Source: Pomacea canaliculata
Taxonomy: Eukaryota > Mollusca > Gastropoda > Architaenioglossa > Ampullariidae
Reading direction: 5' to 3'
Length of the DNA: 64,000 bases
NCBI RefSeq assembly: GCF_003073045.1
Contig: NC_037601.1
Coordinates: forward strand, 4,123,872-4,187,871
The notes beneath the pieces are model-generated. The model had not been told where the DNA came from, searched no databases, and saw nothing but the letters and a program-made list of their open reading frames with translations. Positions 26,250 through 39,206 of this stretch are shown here, one piece after another. The position numbers and the translations under genes were made by a program. Every line of letters starts with the position of its first letter. Position 1 is the first letter of the stretch.

Positions 26250-26520
26250 GATACAAACATTTGCCTGGGCTGACCAGACGAGTGTATTGCTGCTGGGTGT
26301 CGACAAAATGATTCAACAAAACACATCGAACCCGAAGCCCTGGGTTCACTGCCGCCTATGTATAGCACAAAGCAAGAAATAGATTTCTACATTAGCAAGT
26401 GAGCATCGTGGATGGGGTACATACACGAAATACCATATGACAAAGTTTAGCCATCATGAGTTCACTTGCGTCCATATACTCTTCGAGGAGTAACAAGGAA
26501 TAAACTAACTAAACTAATAA
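26250..26520 (+). repeat. retroposon-like element with (AACT)n-type tail
   Basis: It ends in CTCTTCGAGGAGTAACAAGG then AATAAACTAACTAAACTAAT. A second copy of this tail, CTCCTCGAGGAGTAACAAGG then AATAAACT, lies at 34700-34729. The upstream part includes GAACCCGAAGCCCTGGGTTC, reminiscent of a tRNA-type B box. The 5' end is uncertain. Confidence 0.45.
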
Positions 26521-26802
26521 TGAGTTCACACTCACAGTATTTTAACCAAAAATAGCGAGCAAAATCTATTCATAATAGATACAAAACAGCAGAATTATTT
26601 ACATTCATTTTACATTTTTTACTTAGTTATTTCTTGTAAAGGTTTTAATGGTCTGTCTCAGAAATCACACAGAAAGATTGTTCTCTGAGAGCATCCCTCC
26701 TCGCAAGGTGAATACATACAAATGCTTCTTTCTCAGAAGGGAGAGCCTACTGGGTCCATTCGCTAATGTCATTCTCCAGTTTGTTCTTTGATTATTCTTC
26801 TT

Positions 26803-27579
26803 CTAATATGTCTCGGTACACCAGTCCGTGTCAGAATGAAGATTTAATTCTTTATTCTTTCTGAGATTTTCCTGATGCAATGTCAGGCGTTCAAGATACC
26901 GCCACGTGTCCCAGGCGTAGAAAGGTGTTTTACAGGCAGGACAGGGGAGGCTAGTTTCGTATGGAAGCGCCTCTGTTTTCTCTTCTACATATTCATCTAG
27001 GGATGAAGTTGTAAAAATGTGGCCACATTTCGGCAGCTTCATCATGTTCTCGAAACGCCCCGGCATTCTCTTTTTTCCTGCGTTCGGTGGCCAGAAGACG
27101 AAGTTCTCTCGTTCGCAACCATAGCAGAAGCAGACTTCTTTGCACTTACCCGCGCACTTGTGTTTGCACTTCAACCTCCTTGTGCATCTCTTCATGCACG
27201 GTTTGCATGGATTCGAGCATACTGCATGACAAGGCTTGTGAGGACACCCGAAAGGGCAACGTTTTAAACAGGGTAGGCAAGCATAGTGACACGGGTGGCC
27301 ACACCTTGCATGCTTGCACACAACCTTGCACTTTCTTTGGCAGGGTGGACAGGGGTCGCCACACCTGCCTTCGCACCTGTGGCCACAGCCGGGGAGGAGA
27401 GTCAGGCACTTTTCTCTACAGTCTTCATGCGATGTTCCTGCAAAACATTTTCCACAAGAGGCAGGACATGCGTGACCGCATTTTAGGGTTGCTTCACATT
27501 TACTTGGACAGGAGTTTTCTTTTGGATCGACATCACAACGGGTGATGTTCATGTGACCACAGGGCCAATGACGCTCAAC
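26803..27579 (-). CDS. ZNFX1: P2 terminal exon: NFX1-type zinc repeats and RING-like end
   Basis: The acceptor TTTTCAG|GTT keeps phase 0. About nine Cys/His-rich repeats ([26 protein letters not shown] and so on) run to [10 protein letters not shown], then [16 protein letters not shown] and LPCPAC. The exon ends at TAG with a short unrelated tail, where P3 instead continues into a helical region. Confidence 0.9.
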   Translation of the reverse strand, partial: VERHWPCGHMNITRCDVDPKENSCPSKCEATLKCGHACPASCGKCFAGTSHEDCREKCLTLLPGCGHRCEGRCGDPCPPCQRKCKVVCKHARCGHPCHYACLPCLKRCPFGCPHKPCHAVCSNPCKPCMKRCTRRLKCKHKCAGKCKEVCFCYGCERENFVFWPPNAGKKRMPGRFENMMKLPKCGHIFTTSSLDEYVEEKTEALPYETSLPCPACKTPFYAWDTWRYLERLTLHQENLRKNKELNLHSDTDWCTETY

Positions 27580-30500
27580 CTGAAAAGGATATAATTTTAT
27601 AATGGAAAATAATTAAAATCAGTAATTAAAACATACTCATGATTGTATTACGAGCAAATATATCCTCTTTGCAAGGAAATCTTTGGCGGTACACATGTGA
27701 AAAAAATAAACCTTAAAGATTTATTACTCCTGTTAGCAAACAATGACTTTAAAGCCTTTTGTAAAGACTTTGTGTTTATATATATATAAAGAGACTACCC
27801 CTCCCTATCCTACCTTTTCGCTACATTCGTGTTTCGACTGCCTGTAACAAGTTCCACATTTGCCGCTGCACCTGTGTCCACAAGAAAGAATTTGCTGACA
27901 TCTCTCCCAACACATCGTCTGAACAGGTGTGGTGGAGCATGCAATAGAGATGCTGTGAGAACATCCTGGTACGACCTTACTGAGGATCCTCTGACACTTC
28001 TGGCATGGGTCACAGCATTTCTGTGGACACTTGTGGCCCAGGTCACACAAAACCTTTTGACAGCTTTCCATACATCTGTGCATGAACACAAATATATTGA
28101 CTTTGTTTTATTTTGACAAATAAATATGCTATGTTACTTATGATATATTTTTTTTAATTTTCTTTCTTTGTTTTGGTCTAATTAGCTTTGTTGCATCGAC
28201 TTTCAAGAATGCATGACAATTTTATCTCATGCTATCAAATTAATGGATTGGATTGTAGTATTTTGATTGAGATGGCTGACCTGTACTTCTCGTGATTTTT
28301 GTCATAGGAGTGACAGAACAAGCGACAGGTGTGTCCACACTTGAGTTGGGCTGCACATGGCAGCACACACCCTCCTTCTGGAGACTTCTTGAAGTCCTGT
28401 CACCGACAAAACTAATATTTCAACATTTTTAAAAGCTGTGTCTACCCAGATAAGCCAAATAAATTCTTTAGGTAATTTTTGTTTCAGATATTTGCACGGC
28501 CACAGCATAACGGCTGTTCTTACATACTAACATTCTATTTTTAAACACAAAATATTTTTTTATTTAATGACAGTAATTGCTTAGAGGGATAAAAGAGTTT
28601 TCTTTTAATGAAGACAAAATTTTGTTTTCCTAAATTTCTTCTGCAACAAAGAATTTGAAGGTATTTCTCGTCAACTTTAATAAGAGATACCAACGAAGAG
28701 AGTCGAGGTTGTCTTCATATTTTGGTTTTGTATTGATTTGATTGTGTTTGTTTTCGTAGTTTTGTTGCCCACAGTTGTGTCTGGCATGGTGAGTACCTCA
28801 GCAGAGGCAACTAGTATTTCTGTGTCCGGGTGGTTGTCGCAACAGATGACCAGGTCTCTTCCGAACTGCTCATGCTCTCTGGCTGTCGCGATAATCATCT
28901 GCCACAACTGACTCTTGGCCGACAAGATCCTGAAAAAAGAATTCAGGAACATGAAGTCACCATTTAGCCAACAAATACAAAAAAAAACTACAGAAAACGG
29001 CATTAACAAACAATAATAAAGAGAGAGCTGTGCAGTATTCCAAACCAGAATTTGTGGATGTTAACCCAAATGACTGAGGTATTCTTTTTTTATTTTTCTT
29101 ATCCTTCTTTTTTTTATTTCCTTCTACTTTTCAGTCCCCAAATTTTCCCCATTATTTTTTGTTTCCTGTTTATGATATATGTCTCTACACTTTATGTCTA
29201 TATTTGATGTTTAGACTTTTTGAAATTTCCTGTTTTTTCTGTCATACTTTGCAACATATTCAAAATGTTAATGGGGATTCAATTACTGTGAAGGTTACAT
29301 ACAAGGTTAAGATAGTCTCACCTGAAGTTTCCCAAGGCATACAGGCCTATCTTAGCTCGTGACAGAGCCACACAGACCCGGTTGTCGGTCTGCAGAAAAC
29401 CCACTTTGCCCTCTTTGTTGCTGCGCACCAACGATAAGATGATGATATCATTCTCTTCCCCCTGGTAGTTGTCGATAGATGTCACACGCACACCTGAACA
29501 TAAATGACCAGACGGATGTAATTAACTGAAAGTAATTATAGTATTTTACACCTTGCTTTTACTCAAACTCTTGTACTACTCATTTTTTTTAGCGATGACT
29601 CACAGAACATAGTTACTTTCTAAAAGCTTGTGGATTTTTTCTGCATTTACATTCTTGAAATCCTGTACAAAATCATAGATATATAATACAAAACTTTCGC
29701 TGGTGTCCCTTAAAAACTTTCTGATGTTATTCTCCTTCTATGTAAAAAAGCTAGACAAACTTTTTACTTTCAAGGATTTACAAAATAGCTTGGCAGCGCG
29801 TGACTGATTTTCAAATACTAATCATGAGTGGTGTGAAAAAAAAAAGTAATAATTCACCAGAATAAAGCTGTTTCTCAGCCATCAGATATTTTCTTATTGC
29901 CAGTATCTGGCCGCTGTAAGCAACCAGAATGGTGATGGAATCCTCAGAGTAACCCTGATATAAAAGGTGGCGGCACAAGGCCAGGCAGAGTTGAGCCTCA
30001 TAATTATTGAATTTGCTTTTGCCATCGATGTCATTGTCTTCTTCAACCTTCAAACCACAACAGCAGAGAATGAAAACAAATGCCAGAGCTTTAAGCCATA
30101 GTCATTATTCACCTATATGTTGTGCTTTGTTACCAAATGTCAGCGACAAATAAAATCGTATCAATTTTCGAAGGATGTTAGCAAGTTTTCAAGAGATACT
30201 AACATTTAAAAAAATTCTCTTTTTTTAGAGATACATCTTTGATTTTTATCACTGTTCTGTTGTGGTAAGAAATAACATTGCCAGAGGTTCCACAAATTAA
30301 CTTTTATGGAAAAGTTTTCAATAAACCAAGAAAGATAAATCAATCAAAATGAAGTGTTGAATGTATGATGTTGACCCCAGTGAATGGTAAATATTAAATC
30401 CACTGTGTCAATGTTTCCTGTGGAACAGCTCACCTCGTGATGGAAGAAAAATACATCGTGCTTCATCCCTCTCACGTGTGGCCTGCCACATGTCTTCGGA

Positions 30501-33500
30501 TGGTCTTGGAGGTTAGGGTACACGTGCCGCACGAGACGCGAGACCTCAGGTCGCATGCGGTGCTGCATGGCGAGGGTGGAGTGCGGCAGGCCGTTGTTGA
30601 CCAGACGTTCGAAGAGCGACAGGTCGAGATGGTAGTCATGACACAGCTCGTACACAGTGGGCGAGGGTCGCAGCTGCTGGTGGTCACCTATCAGGATCAG
30701 ATGCTGACAGGAGCTACTCAATGTGGTGACCACGTGAGCTTCCAGAACCTTCGCGAAACCAAGCAAAAGGTGATAAGGTAAAGCAGGAAGACCATCGCTT
30801 GTATGTTGCCCTTACCGTAATATCTGACACATTGTTGCCCCCTGCATTAAAATCGCCATACAGCAACTCTTTTCTAGTTAACTGAAGCACCACTTTATTG
30901 ACATCCCCAAAACCAGACATTATTTTGTAAACCCGTTTTAATATTGTTTACCATCGGGCTTTTAAAGGAGATTTGAATTCTCACCTCTGCCGCCTCTTCC
31001 ATAACGACAATTGGACAACCGACTGTTGCAAGCAGACGGCGACATCTTGCCGATGCACTGGAAGTCATGCCAATGATCTTGGCAGTCTTTAAAATAAGGC
31101 CGTCCCTCTCAAGTCTGAGATCTGACAAAATCCTCGACTCCGTTGCGTAGGAGTCAGCCAACTTTGTAATGGTGTTTGTGAGTTGTTTACGATATTTTTG
31201 AAGCCAGGACAGATACAACCTGACGCGGGTGCTCGTGTCAAGACTAACGTTCCACACGTTGACAATCATGGCGGCTTCTTCGTCTGACATTGGTGTCAGC
31301 GTTTTTGCAAGGTGAAGAATTTTTCGAAAGTGCCTTCGCCTCTGTTTCTTTGGAACTACCCATACGGAGTCACTCTGGTCACTGATACCCTCTTGAGACT
31401 CATCATCTGCAAACATTTGAGGAATGACATCATCATTTTCGTCTTCTTCCAAGAGGCGCTGATTCTGAAGAAATTCGGCTTCATCTATATTTAGTTCTTT
31501 TGTGTCAACTCTGATTTCCATCATCTCTGAGTGTCTCTGAGAAGCAGTATTCTGTTCAACTTGGTCGTAGCATGTTGAAAACGTGGGATGAGAATTCCAC
31601 TCATCAAGCGATGAGTCGATGATTTCCTCACTATCTCGGTAACAATCATCTATGTTAATGCTGAACTGTTGGGCTTCTAGTAGTTCATTCAGGACATACT
31701 GCAAAATTAAAGAAGCATGGATTTTCCAAAGAGACTTGAAAAGCATGTAGAGACAAGCTAACCCTTACATATTCCCAAAACTGCATCATTCATAGCCAGT
31801 TCTTTGTTCAAAATATTACATAAGTGTACTCTTCTATCCACCCACTCAAAAAAAAACTTTTCATTGGGACATTTATGTAGAAAACAAAACTTGCCTATAG
31901 TTTTGTAATGATATATAATAAACGGAACCTAAAAATACAATTTCACACAATCACAACATTTAATTTCTGATAGTGAAAGTGCAAGTCTCCTACAATTGCA
32001 AGTACTTGCAAGACTTTTTTTCCCAAGCCCCCCTTGAATTTCCCCAGACCTACTTTAACCGTGACATCCATTGGCAGCATGATATATTGCTGATGTATCA
32101 TTTCCTTCCATCGATCTGTCTAAAACATTGTGGTTTAAAGAAAATATTGTCCACAACTATACTTTATGCGACTTGTAAGCTATCATCCATATAATTACAC
32201 TAACAGCATGACTCGTACAAGCGCAGATCACGTGATAGCCAAGATGGTGACCAAAGTGCAAATGTAATATTATACATGTCGTATCTATTGTATTTTCTAC
32301 CTCAAGATCTTCACAATTCCTGCTGCTTTCGTCTATACCAAGCCAGAAACGAATAAAGTATGGAGCAAAGATGTCACGGGGGAGGTCCTCACGGCACGTG
32401 ATGGCTTCAAATAGAGACTCGTCTACATCAGGCTGCAGGATGTGGTCAGGCAGTATTTCTACCTCTGCTGCTTCTAGCCACTCCTCCAAGACCTTTGGGG
32501 TGAGATCAGCATCTTTTGCCTCCTTCACCTCACGAGCGAGCCGTGCTTTTGTTTTCTTTAGCCACGACCTGCAAGAAATGAAGAGCAAAGTCTAGACAAC
32601 AAGATACTTACATGGATACGTTTATGATGCCAAAGCTACAGCTAATTGGATTGCTTGGACAATATGCTTACATTATTTATTTCATTGTAAACAAAGGACA
32701 AAACTTTGTGCCACTCATTAGAGAACTAAAATTTCGCTTATCGAAAACAATAACAAGAAAAAAATCGTTTCATAAGTAAAGATGAAATCGGTTTTAACCT
32801 GTACATCTGAGCGCGAATTGGCAAATCTTCAGAATAGATGTCGTCAAGTACACCACCATGGTCAACAACAGTCTGTTTCTCGAGAATTAGTGATGTCACC
32901 TTTTGGACTAAGTGGTCGTAGCGGTCAGCTTCCGAATCGCAGTCTTCGTTTCTGACAGTCATCCCCCCACAAAGCCAAACAGCCATCAAAGACATCCCCA
33001 TGGTGATCGATTTGCTCATCAATGATTGATAATGGTATGGCAGAATATGGGATTCCAGATCCTCTGCTTTTAAGATGTCGGAGAACATCTTTGTTAGCCG
33101 TCCTCGAGTCTCCGTGATGAGCTTTGCTATTTCTTTCATCCGCTCATAACATTGGTAGATGCTTGAGGAAAGGTTTCTCGCCTTAATGTCTCGTTTTTCT
33201 TTCACATTTTGTCGATGCTGGCTGATGCTAAAAGGAGACAGGGCTTCACTCTGACTGCGACTTCCTACCCGCACTATGCCTTCGGAACAAAAGTTTACAA
33301 TGCCTTCTAGAAACTGGTCCAGAGCATGATTGGTGTGACAGACAATAAGAATGGGCTTGGTCTCAGAGTTTAAATTCCAGACGCTTGCATTGTCCAGCAA
33401 CACCTGGACAATCTTCAACCCCACGTAGGTTTTACCAGTTCCTGGAGGCCCTTGGATGATTGCCAGCTCTTTGGTCAATGCCATCTTGACAGATTCTAGC

Positions 33501-36282
33501 TGCAAAAGAAAAACCATTGACTGAGGACATAGACTAACATGTTGAAGTAGAAGTTCTACATTCTAGCTCACACTCTAGAGAAAGTGAGTGATGAGGTCTT
33601 GCACGTTTGTGGTAAACACCTCCTTTGTGTGATGTTTTCTTTACACAGCGGTTCCCTCAGGATCGGGGATGGGATATTGAGCAAATATAGACATATACAA
33701 CATTACGAAACTACAAAAGCAGGAATAGTTCAGGCAAAAAAGATTGATTACCTGTGATGCGTTGAGCTCACAGTCTGTATCTGATGGCCATGCGCTGAAG
33801 TCTGTCACAGGCACATTTTCCACATTTGCCTGGCTCGCTGGACCTATCAGAGCTGTGAGTTTCATAGTTACTATGTTTCCAGAAGCAGTCAAATACTTTG
33901 GAGGGATAACCTCTTTGTGACATTCAACAAGGTAGCGGGACATTGGCACCATGTCTTTCATTTCTTTGAGACCCTCCAGCACATGGCGGTTAGCTTCGAA
34001 GTAGGACACCGACTCCACCATGGTGAAGATGCTGTCCGGAGGCAGTCCTGCGACCTCCCCTGCCTGGGTTTCGAAGCAGACGTGAATGATTCCTTCCTGA
34101 AGTTTCTCGACATCCCTCTTGGTGATGACAGCAAAGAAGACCGTGTCGAAGTGATCATCACTCAAGCAGACAAGTGACCCAAAGATGAGCCTCTTTGACG
34201 ACTGCCATCTGACTTTTTTAAATGGCTTTACATCAAACTGTATGACATAATCAAGGGTGTCCCCAGGAGCTATGCCGATTATGCGTACATTTTGATACAA
34301 CCTGAAACATTGAATTTATATGTAAGCCTCAAATAAATCAATGGTTTCTAAGTGCTTCAATCCTTTTGCTAGTGTCAACGTGATAATTATAATCTTGAAG
34401 TTCATATAAGTAAACTGTGCGACTCCACAGGTTTTCCATCCATACCTTACATCGACATTGTTTGGACGAAAGCCACTGGCTTCTTCAGATTTCACGTTTT
34501 TAATACCATTCCGAAGAGGGCGAAGAAAATCCTCTCTTAGCAAACGGAAATGAACATCCAGGTAATGATGAGCATCCTTAAACGTTCCAACTGTTTTACT
34601 AGGCCTGAGAAGATAAGGATGGAGAAGATTATTGTTAATCAGTAAAATAAGTTATTTCCCCATTGTTAAACTAATATAGGTGGAGCATGCGGCTCTATAC
34701 TCCTCGAGGAGTAACAAGGAATAAACTTCACTAGGTGGAGCATAATTTTGACATTCAAAGTGACAGATTTCATGACTTGCTGAACATTCTATACAAAGGA
34801 TGAATGTTTCGCAAAGGATTTATTAATTAATTAAACTTTTCAACTGAGCTAGTTTGGGAGGATTTGATTTGTATAATCAGATTGTAAAAAGCAGAAAAGC
34901 AAAAAACCATTGACCGTTTCTTGACCACTGTTGATAATTTTCATATGTATACTTGTATAAAGTCATTATTATAGTATTTACCTTAAGAAAGGCATTTTCG
35001 AGAAGTCGAGATCTCTTCCATCAGGAAAAACAGGAATGTCAACGAAGTCTTCCGATGGTGTTTTATCGTCTTCATTGCCTGTATCTGTCTTTGTCAGCGC
35101 TGTTCTTTGCATCGTTATTGGCTTCTGACTCTGTGCCAGCACCTCCTCGAAATGTGTTCCAACAACTGGAGTGATGATAATGACGGTAGCGAGTTTTTCT
35201 AGACTCTTGATGTAGTTCAATAGCAAATAAACCTTCATTCTCTCTGAAGGCAATCTGTGGCAAATGTTAGACAAAAGATCTAAAATTTTCTCGACTGCTT
35301 CTATGATGTCCTGTTTGAAAACTTCATTTCTGGAGCATTTCTGAAGATGGTCTAAGTACGTCTGAAGGTGTACGTCCAGAAACCGAGACGTGCAGACAAC
35401 TTGTAAGATCTTGAGAAGGCTTTCACGTTGAATGTCGCAGGCAAGGACTTTGTGTAAAATCTTCACCAACTTTTCAACACAAGAGATGCTAATGGAGGTC
35501 AATTTCAAATAAGCTTCGAATTCCTCTATGTTTTTGTAAAGCTTTAAAATTAGTTCTATGTCGTCTTGACATGAAAAGTAGTAATCTACATCAAAAGGTC
35601 TATTTCGTGGTCTGATTGGATTTGTCTGCTCTAGCCTATAGCCCCCTCTTTTTGTCAACTCTCTTTCTCGAACATTTTCTGCTGTCCCTGCTTCCTCTCC
35701 TCCTCGATGGCGCGTGTATTGTTGGCTTGGTCTTGTAGACTGTGTATGTCTACCACGATTCCACCTGAGAGGTTCCAATTTTCTTTCTTTGTCCTCTACC
35801 CTTCTGTGAATGTTAATATATCCAAATTAATCATTTAAAAAATCGTAAAATGCACCTAATATCATTGGCTTGTTATTGAATATTGTGAACAAAATTTTTT
35901 TTTAATAATTTCTTTGGGTACTTACTTTTCCTGTACAAATTCAGTATGATAAAGTTTAAAAAATCCAACGTTGTGAGCTACATACTACCATCAATAGGAA
36001 TCAGAGATTTGCACACTGTGTAGCATCGATTAACAAAATAAATACCTCTCATTCTTTTCTTTTTCAAGTATTTATCACAGATTTGAGAACGGAGAAAATG
36101 AGTAATATTACTGAGCGCTGGATCCACAATATATATTCACAATACCCATTTCTTTCTTGCAAGGGAACGAAATCTGGAACCGTTGGAGGCGGTGTCTTTA
36201 GACAGGAAGGCGCTGACCGCAGGGACAGTAGTTCTTCTCTTGAGTATCTTAGAACTTGTCCACTGCAGTCACTCGACAACAT
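26803..36282 (-). CDS. ZNFX1: P2: ZNFX1-like SF1 helicase with NFX1-type zinc fingers, 14 exons, 1771 aa
   Basis: Exons are 36282-36146, 35803-34982, 34604-34446, 34301-33752, 33499-32799, 32568-32301, 31698-30985, 30748-30434, 30047-29858, 29493-29322, 28929-28797, 28396-28281, 28075-27814 and 27579-26803 (TAG). All phases join and the 5316 nt are open throughout. Order: Y13-x4-LL motif, Arg-rich linker, helical N-terminal domain, the [16 protein letters not shown] block, then the helicase. Helicase motifs are GPPGTGKT at residues 573-580, [38 protein letters not shown] and VALSRAK. CxxC/H repeats of NFX1 type follow, then a RING-like CGHIF...CPAC end. ZNFX1 is an interferon-induced dsRNA sensor in vertebrates and a small-RNA inheritance factor in C. 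elegans. P2 stops soon after the RING-like part and lacks the C-terminal RZ finger of human ZNFX1. Confidence 0.93.
30434..30748 (-). CDS. ZNFX1: P2 helicase exon 8, 97% identical to P3 exon 8
   Basis: 105 codons from VLEAHVV to FFHHE, carrying GDHQQLRPS and QHRMRPE. By eye only nine of 315 bases differ from 44494-44808. The identity reaches across the acceptor into intron sequence GGTTTCGCGAAG, while flanking exons differ far more. Confidence 0.92.
34690..34735 (+). repeat. retroposon tail copy in P2 intron 2
   Basis: CTCCTCGAGGAGTAACAAGG then AATAAACTTCACTA, matching the tail at 26466-26508. Confidence 0.5.
36146..36282 (-). CDS. ZNFX1: P2 exon 1 with eIF4E-binding-like motif
   Basis: 45 codons plus two bases, exactly the length of P3 exon 1. 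Tyr13-x4-Leu18-Leu19 (RYSREELL) is followed by APSCL and [12 protein letters not shown]. The ATG lies just after an acceptor (TTTTTCAG|CTTCAAG), so an upstream non-coding exon exists. Confidence 0.88.
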
Positions 36283-37110
36283 CTTGAAGCTGAAAAATAA
36301 AACCGTTAAGTTCAGCTTCTAAAAGGATGTGCGCGTAAATATTTACTTCATGTGAGTAAAATGTCTCATCTTTTGGGCACTTGTCATGAAACATGACTTT
36401 GTTTTGTTGACTCAACTATCCTTTGAACGGTATTGAAATCATGCACCATAGTTACCATATGGATTTTTTTTAGAGAATTTAGTGTGGATGCCATTTTCTG
36501 TTCATGCTTTGTAGGTGTTTGAGAACAATGCCGTTCATATAGTTTTTCGGATGCCTCTAAACGATGCTTAAAATTAGGACAACATATAAAGAATGGACTT
36601 ACTGTAGCTAAACACAGCGCGTTGGCATATAAGCATACATTAACAGATATGGTCATTGTTATTGAATATGATCAATGTATCTTTTACATTTGTCATATTT
36701 TATATTTGTCACCAGTTAAGAACAAATAATAAATAAGAGTCAGATAAAAAAAACTTTATCAAAGAATATAGCCGCATATTTAACATGTATTCGGGTCTTT
36801 ATGTTCGGCATGTTCCGTTGATTCCGTTTCATACAATTCCCAAGTGTCACAAAATTTAACAACAAAATTGAATGTAAACGAACATGTTAAAAATGAACAA
36901 ATTAAGCGGAATGTGAATAAGCAAAGTCAAATCTTTGGCGAAATTGTCTTTGCTGCTAGAAAGTCCAAAACGAGCTGTATAAAAAAGATAGTCTGGAATC
37001 TGGACATCAGTACCTCGTGGATTCAGACTGGTATAATCAAGACATTAGGACACATCAGTACAATTCTCTATAGTAACACATGGATATGTATAAACAAACA
37101 CAAACATACC
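36283..37110. other. P2 5' UTR intron
   Basis: Lies between the acceptor just upstream of the P2 ATG and a candidate donor at 37110. No coding content was seen. Confidence 0.4.
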
Positions 37111-37220
37111 GTTGACTGTCGCTACACTGTCGTTGTTTTTAAGAGATCTTCAGGTCCTGTCACTGTTGAGCTTCTCTTCTGACCAGAATGCAAGTGTAGA
37201 CTGACAGGAGAGTAACAGAA
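37110..37220 (-). other. probable 5' UTR exon of P2
   Basis: Donor CAACG|GTATGTTTG at 37110/37109, matching the candidate P1 donor. The 5' end is not defined by the sequence. Confidence 0.4.
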
Positions 37221-37288
37221 AGCTAATTTTAGCGCCAGCAATGTTGATCAATAATAACATAAAGTATTTTCCCAGTGAAAACGAAAGT
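37221..37288 (-). promoter_or_regulatory. P2 promoter segment with ISRE/IRF-like element
   Basis: CTAATTTTAGCGCCAGCA is homologous to the P1 upstream block. GAAAACGAAAGT (37277-37288, plus strand) has the GAAAnnGAAA spacing of IRF sites. Spacing between the two blocks is similar in P1 and P2. Confidence 0.55.
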
Positions 37289-37981
37289 GTTCTGCCTTCA
37301 GTGGATCGGTACTCTCCCTCGCCCATTCACCTAGCTGTGTGAAAGTGCTTGCTGGCTTTGATGTCAAGGACAGGTGTGACTCAATCACACCCAGGACAAT
37401 GAGGGTGGGACGGTGACGAACACAGAACAGCAGCAAATATCTACCCGCTTTACCAAGGCAGGTACGCGCACAAAGCTCATTCACGTGGGTCCTATTCAGT
37501 CCTGAACGGGGAGAGAACCTGTAACTCGAACATTACAATTTTATTACAGTTCTGCGATGTTTAAATTACACTCATCCCTTTACGAGACATCTCACCAGAG
37601 TGAGGCAACATTTTGTCAATATTAAACAATAAATTTTTTATTAAAGCTGTAAGAAGAATAATGTGGGAGACCCCTTGTTTAATGAGTCCTTAATGATCCC
37701 GTCCAGTGGACATTAATATACTTTGGTCTTATTACATGTTTCTAAACATCCTAGCATCCTTATCACTATGGGCATGTGCATCTGTAAATGTCGTTTCTAG
37801 GAACAATGTAGCAGCACCTTCTCTCTTGAAATATAATGTGCTTCACTTCTATCGTGTAGGTTTGTGGTTAGTGTTAAAACAGTTTGTCAATACTGTGTGG
37901 GTTTTTTCATATAAATAATATTGTGGTAGTTACTAATATTGTACATAAAGCCAAATATTGTGGCTATGAAAAAGTAGATGT

Positions 37982-38235
37982 GACCTCCTCTGTTTGGGTT
38001 TCAAACCAAACGTGAATAATTCCTTCCTTAAGCTTCTCGACTTCGTTCTTGGTGATGACAGCGAAGAAGATAGTGTTGAAATTATTATCATTATAACCCA
38101 GCGAAAAGCCTCTTTGACGACTGTCAAATGAGTGTTCGGAATGGCTTTATATCAAACTGTGTAACATAATCAAGGGTGTGCCCAGGTACAATGCCGATCA
38201 TGCACACATTTTAATACGGTTTGCAACATTCAGTT
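37982..38235 (-). pseudogene. relic of a ZNFX1-like exon 4 fragment
   Basis: Aligns by eye with the 5' half of exon 4 of P2 (34050-34310), including GGTGATGACAGCRAAGAAGA, CCTCTTTGACGACTG and CATAATCAAGGGTGT, and the exon 4 acceptor region. Insertions and deletions break the frame. The rest of that gene copy is absent. Confidence 0.75.
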
Positions 38236-38734
38236 CATGCTCAGGTCATAACTATAACAAATCTCACAAACTTTTGCCAGCTTGTAGATGCTCTCCCTTT
38301 CCAATCACCAGTAGAACTTATTTAAATGTAAGCTGAGGCGTGTATCATGATCATGTGGAACATTTTAAGCCTTATAAACAGCAACACTAAAGTGATATTC
38401 TTCCTCTCAACAGGGGAACTGTCATTAAGGCCCACAAAACATTAATAGGCATGAAAAGGGGAGCTTACTCATTGACGCTTTTCAAAATGAATGTGTAACT
38501 ATTTTTTCAACAATATGTCGATTTAAAAAAAAAATGCTCACGAGACGAGCAACACTAGTATGAGAAAATTATTACGATCAGTCAAAGGGAAGTAATAGAG
38601 ACTGATATCATGCTTCGTAATGAGAAATTTATCAATTTTTTAAAAATTCTTTCAACTAAGAATTCGTTTCTCGAGTGTTGATAACGTAGGACACCTAGAT
38701 AACAATGGCTGCAATCAATCATTATATAAATTAG

Positions 38735-38850
38735 TCGGGGGTTTTCTCCGGGTACTCCGGTTTCCTCCCCCTACCTTTCCTCCCATAGTGTGAAATCGCC
38801 GCGGGGTCGAAGCACTTTCCTACTAAATAAACCAACCAATCAATCAGTTA
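38735..38850 (+). repeat. SINE/LINE-type 3' end
   Basis: GGGGGTTTTCTCCGGGTACT, then CCGGTTTCCTCCC, GGGTCGAAGCACTTTCC and an AAATAAACCAACCAATC tail. This is a widespread animal retroposon tail pattern. Confidence 0.6.
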
Positions 38851-38999
38851 AAAGACTGAATGAACAATGTTTTCACAAACTGACAGAAAAATATAGTTTC
38901 AGTTTTTATTTCTCTCTAGTACAAACACAGTTTTTGTATATGTAAAAATATTTATTGCAATTTTAAAATCCAATAAAATTTGAACTGATTCCAGTTTCT

Positions 39000-39206
39000 G
39001 CTCTATTAGCTCTCCTACCCTGCTCCCCCAGTGTTCATGGGTGTGTGTATGTGTGAGTGGCCACTGTGTCACTTTTCTTGTTTTAAGCAAGTTTTTAATC
39101 CCCAACATCTTGTGTTGCATTTGTTTTCCAGTGACAATGTACATTACAAAGCTGTCAATAATTGCCCTTGTGGATGAATAAAGTTGTATTGAATTGAATT
39201 GAATAA
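39000..39206 (+). repeat. LINE-type 3' end with (TTGAA)n tail
   Basis: GTCAATAATTGCCCTTGTGG then ATGAATAAAGTTGTATTGAA and repeated TTGAA units, a typical non-LTR retrotransposon tail. The 5' limit is uncertain. Confidence 0.5.

Larger units (their letters stand above)
25458..26802. other. intergenic region between P1 and P2
   Basis: Contains a (GGT)n tract and a retroposon-like tail. No coding exon was seen. The 66-codon Trp-rich ORF is the microsatellite itself. Confidence 0.5.

Noticed and set aside
27087..27545. 152-codon plus-strand ORF over P2 exon 14
   Set aside because: Antisense shadow of the Cys-rich zinc-repeat coding sequence, which lacks stops in that frame. The same applies to 44470-44829, 30437-30781 and 41822-42163.
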